A stretch of 64,000 nt of DNA from Streptomyces sp. CBMA152 (GTDB taxonomy: Bacteria; Actinomycetota; Actinomycetes; Streptomycetales; Streptomycetaceae). The notes under the pieces were generated by a model that saw nothing but the letters and a program-made list of their open reading frames with translations, had not been told where the DNA came from and made no database searches. The number at the start of each line of letters is the position of its first letter. Positions within the stretch are counted from its first letter, which is position 1. The DNA is taken from positions 88,038 through 152,037 of the forward strand of contig NZ_MECJ01000027.1 in the NCBI RefSeq assembly GCF_014596475.1, read 5' to 3'. Both the position numbers and the translations under genes were made by a program. Positions 59,227-64,000 of the stretch are shown here, in pieces.

Positions 59227-60009
59227 ATGTCGTACGCCCACCTGCTCGCGCCGATGACCGACGCCGCCGTGGAGGCGGGTGAGTTGCTGCTCGCGGCGCC
59301 CCGCCCGGCGCGGGCCACGACGTTCGAGGAGTTCAAGTCCGCCTTCATGGCGGCGGAGGCGCCGCTGGTGGCCGCGCTGCGGTCGCGTCTGGAGGCGGTG
59401 CGGCCGGGGGTGGCGTGGGCCGACGAGATGGACACCGTGCTGCCGCGCGAGGGCGAGGTGTGGGTGGTGGACGCGATCGACGGGGCCGTGCAGTTCCTCC
59501 AGGACATGCCGCAGTACTGCGTGAGCATCACCCTCGTACGCGACCGGGTGCCGGTGGCGGCGGTGCTCCACTGCCCGCGCCTCGGCGAGACCTACCAGGT
59601 GGCCGCCGGACACGGTGCCACCCGCGACGGAGTGCCGCTCGCCCCCTCCGGGAAGAGGGAGTTGGCGGCGACGGTCGTGGCGACCAGCACTCCGCCGTTC
59701 GTCGCCACGCAGCTGGGTGTCGCCGAGGCGGCGGGCCGCTCGTTCACCGCCGTCGCCCCGGCCGTGGCCGCTGTGCGCAACCTCGGCCCGACCACCTGGC
59801 AGATCGCCGACACCGCGGCCGGACGCCTGGACGCCTTCTGGCAGTTCGGCCGCGACGACACCAATCTGCTGCCGGGCGCGCTGCTCGCCCGGGAGGCGGG
59901 CGCGCTGGTCACGGACGCGGCAGGTCAGCCGTGGCAGGCGGGCGCGACCGGCTTCCTGGCCGCACCGGCCGCGCTCCACGCCCAGCTCCTGCCACTGCTG
60001 ATGAACTGA
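59227..60009 (+). CDS. Inositol monophosphatase family protein
   Basis: A 260-residue protein of the Mg2+-dependent sugar phosphatase family. The metal motif is WVVDAIDGAVQFLQ (D82, D85), slightly different from the usual DPIDGTxNF. The first-metal glutamate region is GVAWADEMD rather than the usual IGEE. The C-terminal aspartate block is RDDTNLLPGALLAREAGALVTD, rather than WDxAAG. The altered motifs suggest a specialised substrate. GGGAG precedes the ATG. The gene diverges from the two-module Lrp regulator. Confidence 0.85.
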   Translation: MSYAHLLAPMTDAAVEAGELLLAAPRPARATTFEEFKSAFMAAEAPLVAALRSRLEAVRPGVAWADEMDTVLPREGEVWVVDAIDGAVQFLQDMPQYCVSITLVRDRVPVAAVLHCPRLGETYQVAAGHGATRDGVPLAPSGKRELAATVVATSTPPFVATQLGVAEAAGRSFTAVAPAVAAVRNLGPTTWQIADTAAGRLDAFWQFGRDDTNLLPGALLAREAGALVTDAAGQPWQAGATGFLAAPAALHAQLLPLLMN

Positions 60010-60020
60010 CGTGACGTCAG
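60006..60020. repeat. Palindrome spanning two convergent stop codons
   Basis: CTGACGT-G-ACGTCAG is a perfect 15-nt inverted repeat that includes the stop codons of both the phosphatase-like gene and the P450 gene. It is too short to be a clear terminator. Confidence 0.5.
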
Positions 60021-61249
60021 TCGCCGAGCCGTACCGGGATCTCCTGGTAGCCGTACGCGATGAACGACGGGACCTGGCTCAACTCATCGGCCTTGGCGGC
60101 GAGTCGGAGGTCCGGGTAGCGGTCGAAGAGGGCCGGGAGAGCGGTCAGCGCCTCCATCCGGGCCAGCGGCGCGCCGATGCAGCGGTGGACGCCGATCCCG
60201 AAGGCCAGATGGTCGTCGGCGGCGCGCGTCGCGTCGAAGGCGCCGGCGTCCTCGCCGTAGTGGGCCGGGTCGTGACCGGCGGCGGCGTACGTGGTGACGA
60301 TGGCGTCGCCCGCCGGGATGGTGACCCCGTCGACGGTGATGTCGGTGACGGCGAACCGCAGCGGCAGCGTGGCGATGGACGGGTGGACCCGCAGCACCTC
60401 GTCGACCACCTGGTCCCAGCTGATCTCCCCGGCCCGTACGGCGGCGAGCTGGTCGGGGTGTTCGAGCAGGTCGACGACGGCGTTGCCGATGAGGTTGACG
60501 GTCGTCTCGAAGCCCGCGCCGATGACGAGCAGCAGGGTGTAGACCAGTTCCTCGTTGCTGAGCCGGTCGCCGTCCTCGTCCCGTACCTTGATCAGCTCGG
60601 TGGTCATGTCGTCGCCGGGCACCTCGCTCTTGAACGCGATGAGCGAGGGCAGCACCGTGGCGATCTGCCGCTGGACGGACTCACCGTGCTCGGGGCTGGG
60701 GTCGCTGGTGTCCATGATGTCGGCGATCAGCTTGGCCATGTCCTTGACCAAGTAGCCGGGCACGCCGAAGAGTTCGCAGATCAACCGCATCGGCAGCGGG
60801 TGGGCGTACCCGGCCTTGAGGTCGACCGGGTTCCCGGACGCGGCCTCCTGGGCCAGGCTGTCGAGGAGCTCGGCGGTGATCTGCTCCACCCGGGCGCGCA
60901 TCGCCTCGGTGCGCCGGGCCGTGAAGCTGGGCGCGACGAGCCTGCGCAGCCGGGTGTGGTCGGCGCCGTACGTGGAGAGCATGTTGATCACGCCGACCCA
61001 GCCCAGGATCCAGCCCCAGTCGGGGTGTTCGCCGAGCTCGGGCCAGAGCGCCCAGTGACGGCGCGGGTCCTTGCTGACCTGGGGGTCGAGGATCAGCTTC
61101 TTGAGCGTGTCGTACCTCGTGGGCGCCCAGGCGGGGATGCCTCCTGGCAGCTCGACGGGCACCACCGGGCCCAAGGCGCGCAGCCGGGCGCTCTCGGCCG
61201 GGATGTCGGCGCCGAACGGGTCGAGGGGCACACGCGTGGACGAGGTCAT
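60017..61249 (-). CDS. Cytochrome P450, conservon-associated (CvnF/CYP154-like position)
   Basis: A 410-residue soluble P450. The I-helix is LLLVIGAGFETTVNLIGNAV, the K-helix VVDEVLRVHPSIATLPLRFA with ExxR, and the heme loop FGIGVHRCIGAPLARMEA with the thiolate cysteine. The I-helix and heme motifs are canonical. It is the last gene of the conservon operon and its ATG overlaps the upstream P450 stop by 4 nt. Conservon P450s are thought to act in secondary metabolism or signalling; the substrate is unknown. Confidence 0.95.
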   Translation of the reverse strand: MTSSTRVPLDPFGADIPAESARLRALGPVVPVELPGGIPAWAPTRYDTLKKLILDPQVSKDPRRHWALWPELGEHPDWGWILGWVGVINMLSTYGADHTRLRRLVAPSFTARRTEAMRARVEQITAELLDSLAQEAASGNPVDLKAGYAHPLPMRLICELFGVPGYLVKDMAKLIADIMDTSDPSPEHGESVQRQIATVLPSLIAFKSEVPGDDMTTELIKVRDEDGDRLSNEELVYTLLLVIGAGFETTVNLIGNAVVDLLEHPDQLAAVRAGEISWDQVVDEVLRVHPSIATLPLRFAVTDITVDGVTIPAGDAIVTTYAAAGHDPAHYGEDAGAFDATRAADDHLAFGIGVHRCIGAPLARMEALTALPALFDRYPDLRLAAKADELSQVPSFIAYGYQEIPVRLGD

Positions 61250-62493
61250 GCTCGGTCTCCTGGCTGGTCGGGGGTGCGCGGGGTGAAGCGGACGGGCAGC
61301 GCCGTCAGGGAGCGGTGGAACGGTCCGGGGCGCCAGGTCAGGCGCTCGCGCGGGGTGGTGGGGTCGAGGTCCGGGAGCCACTGGGTGAGGCGTTCGATGG
61401 CCTCGGTCGCGATCAGCAGGGTGTGCTGCTTGACCGGGCAGCCGTGGTTCCCGGCCGACCAGGACAGATGCGAGGCGTCGTGCCGGTGGTGGGCCCCGGC
61501 GAACTCCCGCTCGGCGAAGTGGCCGAGCGCGCCGAAGGAGACGACCACGGGAACGGCGGCCTGGACCCAGACGCCGTGGAAGCTCAGCGACTCACGGGCG
61601 AAGTGGATGCCGTAGTTGGAGAGCGGGGTCTCGTAGCGCAGCACCTCGGCGACGGCGTCCGCGACCGGGCGGGAACCACTGGTGAGGGTGGAGTAGTAGG
61701 CGGGGTTGCCGAGGATGCGCGAGAGGGCGTTGGAGACGAGGTTGGCGGTCGGCTCGTGGCCCGCGCCGAGAGTCAGGAACACCTGCCAGGTGACCTCCTC
61801 GGGGGTGAGGGCCGCCGGGTGGTCGAGGAGCCGGCTGGTCAGGTCCTCGCCGCGCTGCGCGCTCTTGGCGGCGACGAGTTCGAGGACGTAACGGCCGTAC
61901 TCCATCTCGCCGTGCGCCGCCCGGGCGCCGCCCTCCATCATCTGGCCGAGCGCGTCGTTGAGGCGGCTGCTCTCGCTGTCGGGCAGACCGAAGAGGTTGT
62001 TGAAGATCAGCGCCATCAGGGGGCGGGCGAAGTCGGCGACGAGGTCGGCGTGCCCGGCCGGGCCGAACCGGCCGACCAGGATGTCGACGGCCCGGTGCAC
62101 CCGCTCGCGCAGGTCGTGCGGCTCCACCAGGTCGAAGGCGTCGAGCAGGGTGCGCCGGTAGCGGATGTGCGCGTCGCCGTCGGAGAACAGCGCGTTGGGC
62201 CGCCAGCGCATCATGCCGAGGATCGGCGAGTCCTCGGCGACCGTGGACTCCCAGGGCCTGGGGTCGTGCGACCAGGTGTCCGGGTCGTGCAGCAGGTCGA
62301 GGGCCGCGCGCCGGTCGGTGACCACGTACGCGGGGACGCCCGGGGCGAGTTCGGCCCAGCCGATCGGGCCCTGTGCCCGCAGCGCCGCGTAGTAGGCGTG
62401 CGGGTCGGCGGCGAAGCCCTCCTCCCAGAGCCGCACCGGCGCGGAGAGCGAGAAGGCGGCTGCGGGGGCGGGGTATGCGGGGTGCGGGTTCAC
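61246..62493 (-). CDS. Cytochrome P450 with atypical heme motif (CvnE/CYP157-like position)
   Basis: A 415-residue P450. The I-helix has TLGAGHEPTANL, where the usual acid-threonine pair is replaced by Glu-Pro-Thr, and the K-helix has VAEVLRYETPL with ExxR. The heme loop is LSWSAGNHGCPVKQH, in which Trp replaces the usual Phe and Pro-Val replaces the Gly after the cysteine. This resembles CYP157-type conservon P450s, known for departing from the consensus. The GTG start overlaps cvnD by 4 nt. Confidence 0.92.
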   Translation of the reverse strand: MNPHPAYPAPAAAFSLSAPVRLWEEGFAADPHAYYAALRAQGPIGWAELAPGVPAYVVTDRRAALDLLHDPDTWSHDPRPWESTVAEDSPILGMMRWRPNALFSDGDAHIRYRRTLLDAFDLVEPHDLRERVHRAVDILVGRFGPAGHADLVADFARPLMALIFNNLFGLPDSESSRLNDALGQMMEGGARAAHGEMEYGRYVLELVAAKSAQRGEDLTSRLLDHPAALTPEEVTWQVFLTLGAGHEPTANLVSNALSRILGNPAYYSTLTSGSRPVADAVAEVLRYETPLSNYGIHFARESLSFHGVWVQAAVPVVVSFGALGHFAEREFAGAHHRHDASHLSWSAGNHGCPVKQHTLLIATEAIERLTQWLPDLDPTTPRERLTWRPGPFHRSLTALPVRFTPRTPDQPGDRA

Positions 62494-63122
62494 CGGGTCT
62501 CCGGACGGTTGCGGGCGATCAGGTGCTGGACGAGGGCGAGCAGCGCGTCGATGGAGGAGTTGGTGTCGCGGGCGTCGCAGATCACCATCGGGGTGCCGGG
62601 CTCCAGGTCGAGCGAGCGGCGCAGCTGTTCCTCGGTGTACGGGCGCGAGTCGGGGAAGGTGTTGAGGGCTACCGCGTACGGCAGTCCGGTCTCCTCGACC
62701 AGGCCGAGCACGTCGAAGGAGTCGTCGATACGTCGGGTGTCGACCAGGACGAGCGCGCCGAGCGCCCCGTACGCGATGTCCGCCCACAGCGAGCGGAATC
62801 GTTCCTGCCCGGGGGTGCCGAAGAGATAGAGCACCACTCCCCCGCCCAGGCTGATCCGGCCGAAGTCGATGGCGACCGTGGTGGTGGTCTTGTCCCGTAC
62901 GCCGGCGAGGTCGTCCACCGCGACGGACGCCTCGCTCAGATGCTCCTCGGTGTGCAGCGGGCGGATCTCGGAGACCGAGTCGATCAGCGTGGTCTTGCCC
63001 ACCCCGAAGGGGCCCGCGACGAGGATCTTCACCAACTCGCGGGCGGTGTCGGGCAGATGGATCCCGGCGGCCCCCCTCGTACCGGTGGAGCCGGGACTAC
63101 TGCTTGAGGGCGCGGAGGCCAT
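62490..63122 (-). CDS. cvnD: Conservon GTP-binding protein CvnD
   Basis: A 210-residue small GTPase-like protein. The P-loop is GPFGVGKTTL, switch II is LFGTPGQERFRSLW, and the base-recognition region is ALNTFPDSR in place of the canonical NKxD. In conservons CvnD works with CvnA, CvnB and CvnC as a membrane-associated complex compared to eukaryotic G-protein signalling. It overlaps the cvnC gene by 26 nt and the P450 gene by 4 nt. Confidence 0.93.
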   Translation of the reverse strand: MASAPSSSSPGSTGTRGAAGIHLPDTARELVKILVAGPFGVGKTTLIDSVSEIRPLHTEEHLSEASVAVDDLAGVRDKTTTTVAIDFGRISLGGGVVLYLFGTPGQERFRSLWADIAYGALGALVLVDTRRIDDSFDVLGLVEETGLPYAVALNTFPDSRPYTEEQLRRSLDLEPGTPMVICDARDTNSSIDALLALVQHLIARNRPETR

Positions 63123-63456
63123 CGGCCACTCTCTTCAAGAGGTCGGGGGCGGGCAGGGCGGCGACGGGGACCGGCGGGCGGGCGCTCACCAGACCCTGGT
63201 CGACGAGGTCGGCGGCGAGCACGCGCACGGCGGAGACCGGCAGTTCGAGCAGGGCCGCGGTCTCCACCACGGTGAGCGACCCACCGTCCAGGACGTCGAG
63301 CAGCGCGTGCTGGGCGGCGGGCAGCCCGGCGGGCTCGGGCCCGCCCCCGCCGGTCAGCACCGAGAGCCGCTCCAGGCTGTTGCGGCTCGGCCGGGCGACC
63401 CCGCCGGTGGACAGATAGGCGGGGACCAGCGGACGGCCGCCGCTACGGGCGGTCAT
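63097..63456 (-). CDS. cvnC: Conservon protein CvnC (DUF742)
   Basis: A 119-residue DUF742 protein. The N-terminal RPLVPAYLSTGGVARP and the winged-helix-like LPAAQHALLDVLDGGSLTVVETAALLELPVSAVRVLAADLVDQGLV are typical. It overlaps cvnB by 4 nt and cvnD by 26 nt, indicating tight translational coupling. Its molecular role is unknown beyond membership of the CvnA-D complex. Confidence 0.93.
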   Translation of the reverse strand: MTARSGGRPLVPAYLSTGGVARPSRNSLERLSVLTGGGGPEPAGLPAAQHALLDVLDGGSLTVVETAALLELPVSAVRVLAADLVDQGLVSARPPVPVAALPAPDLLKRVADGLRALKQ

Positions 63457-63875
63457 GCCTGGACGGCGCCGTCGGCTCCGCGGGGCGCCGCCGCCATGGT
63501 CTTCTCGCCGAGCCGGGCCACCTGGGAGTGGACGCGGTGGGCGAGCAGGTCGAGCCGGACCTCCGGGTCGCCGTAGGCGGCCACACAGGTGCCGTGCGCG
63601 GTCGGCGCGACCAGGATGTAGCCGTGGTCGGACTCGATGACGACCTGGCGGATCCGGGCGTCGTCCTGGTCGGCGAAGGCGGCCGCGGCGGTGCGGCAGG
63701 CGCCCTGCACGGTGCTCATGATGGCGGCGGTGCGCTCGGCGGAGGCCTGCGAGAGCGCCTTGGTGTAGCCGGAGACGAGGCCGTCCCGGGTGAGCAGGAC
63801 GGCGGCCCGCACATGCGGGATCTCCAGGATCGCGTCGAGCACCCACGCCGTCTCGCCGGTGGTTCCGCTGTTCAT
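63453..63875 (-). CDS. cvnB: Conservon roadblock/LC7 protein CvnB
   Basis: A 140-residue roadblock/LC7-domain protein: LDAILEIPHVRAAVLLTRDGLVSGYT, then SAERTAAIMSTVQGACRTAAAAF and HGYILVAPTAHGTCVAAYGDPEVRLDLLAHRVHSQVARLGE. In the bacterial MglB-like manner it is expected to regulate the GTPase CvnD. It overlaps cvnA and cvnC by 4 nt. Confidence 0.94.
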   Translation of the reverse strand: MNSGTTGETAWVLDAILEIPHVRAAVLLTRDGLVSGYTKALSQASAERTAAIMSTVQGACRTAAAAFADQDDARIRQVVIESDHGYILVAPTAHGTCVAAYGDPEVRLDLLAHRVHSQVARLGEKTMAAAPRGADGAVQA

Positions 63876-64000
63876 CGCGGTTCGTTCCCTTCGGTGGGGG
63901 CGGCGGAGCGGGCCGCGGCGGTGCCGGACTGCAGCGCGCCGAGCGCGGCGGCGGACTCCTCGGGGGTGCGGGCGGGGGCCGGTGCGGCCTCGGCGGGCAG
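63872..64000 (-). CDS. cvnA: Conservon sensor-kinase-like protein CvnA (C-terminal end only)
   Basis: The last 42 codons of the frame ending at 63872 read through the right edge. The end RTPEESAAALGALQSGTAAARS matches the C-terminal tail of CvnA-type nitrate/TMAO-sensing kinase-like proteins. The bulk of the gene lies outside the window. The stop codon overlaps the cvnB start (ATGA). Confidence 0.85.
   Translation of the reverse strand: MPAEAAPAPARTPEESAAALGALQSGTAAARSAAPTEGNEPR

Noticed and set aside
1..64000. Prophage, insertion sequence, integrated plasmid or CRISPR array
   Set aside because: No integrase, transposase, phage structural gene, att-like duplication or regularly spaced short repeats were seen. 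The HK97-fold shell gene is an encapsulin with a desulfurase cargo, not a phage capsid.

Overview
The window is a high-GC, gene-dense actinobacterial chromosome segment, almost certainly Streptomyces. Evidence includes GTG starts, GTGA/ATGA operon overlaps, rare TTA leucine codons, sortase LAxTG and Tat-secreted proteins, large SpoIIE-type phosphatases, a conservon (cvnA-B-C-D plus two P450 genes), a DasR-like operator at a chitinase promoter, and a dispersed intergenic repeat. No rRNA, tRNA, CRISPR array, insertion sequence or prophage gene was recognised.

Layout. 1-2 kb: end of a PTS-type dihydroxyacetone kinase operon (dhaK-dhaL-dhaM). 2-5.3 kb: an Old-Yellow-Enzyme/FadH-type oxidoreductase, a PadR and a MarR regulator; the oxidoreductase and marR promoters share an operator half-site. 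5.3-7.2 kb: a NarL/DesK-type two-component pair. 7.3-12 kb: GNAT, phosphodiester glycosidase, NUDIX hydrolase, LAETG surface protein and secreted esterase. 12.2-15.2 kb: a two-gene encapsulin operon, a shell protein with an inserted cyclic-nucleotide-binding-like domain followed by a cysteine desulfurase whose disordered N-terminus carries five 15-residue repeats. 15.2-19.8 kb: single-domain response regulator, type-5 uracil-DNA glycosylase, His/Asp-rich secreted SH3 protein, quinone-oxidoreductase-like enzyme, GNAT and a STAS anti-anti-sigma factor.

19.8-30.9 kb: a carbohydrate locus (GH38 alpha-mannosidase, GH85 endo-beta-N-acetylglucosaminidase, clan-A glycosidase of GH5 type, two ABC permeases, lipoprotein binding protein, divergent LacI regulator with two operators). 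Together these look like an uptake and breakdown system for N-glycan-type manno-oligosaccharides; no ATPase is encoded, so a shared MsiK-type ATPase is inferred. 30.9-38.2 kb: two multidomain SpoIIE phosphatases, a secreted phosphodiester glycosidase and a secreted PI-PLC-like protein.

38.2-41.4 kb: an MgtA-type magnesium P-type ATPase behind a roughly 300-nt leader that I read as a regulatory RNA. It contains a 14-codon proline/arginine-rich peptide (MSPDRSPRRTAPTG) whose Shine-Dalgarno and start codon are sequestered in a stem and whose stop codon lies in a terminator-like hairpin. This resembles the enterobacterial mgtL logic and is the most interesting find.

41.5-48.1 kb: GNAT, LytS-type kinase with SSS symporter and small membrane partner, a third SpoIIE phosphatase, and a TetR-alpha/beta-hydrolase operon with a clear operator. 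48.1-50.5 kb: secreted CBM2-FnIII-FnIII-GH18 chitinase with two DasR-like sites on its promoter. 50.5-57.3 kb: stand-alone ketosynthase with an extra N-terminal domain, a broken serine-hydrolase gene, glutathionyl-hydroquinone-reductase-like protein, GH64 beta-1,3-glucanase under a LacI-type palindrome, and an SGNH hydrolase with five FG-GAP repeats. 57.5-60 kb: Asp23/Gls24 protein, double Lrp/AsnC regulator and divergent inositol-monophosphatase-like enzyme. 60-64 kb: the conservon, running off the right edge inside cvnA.
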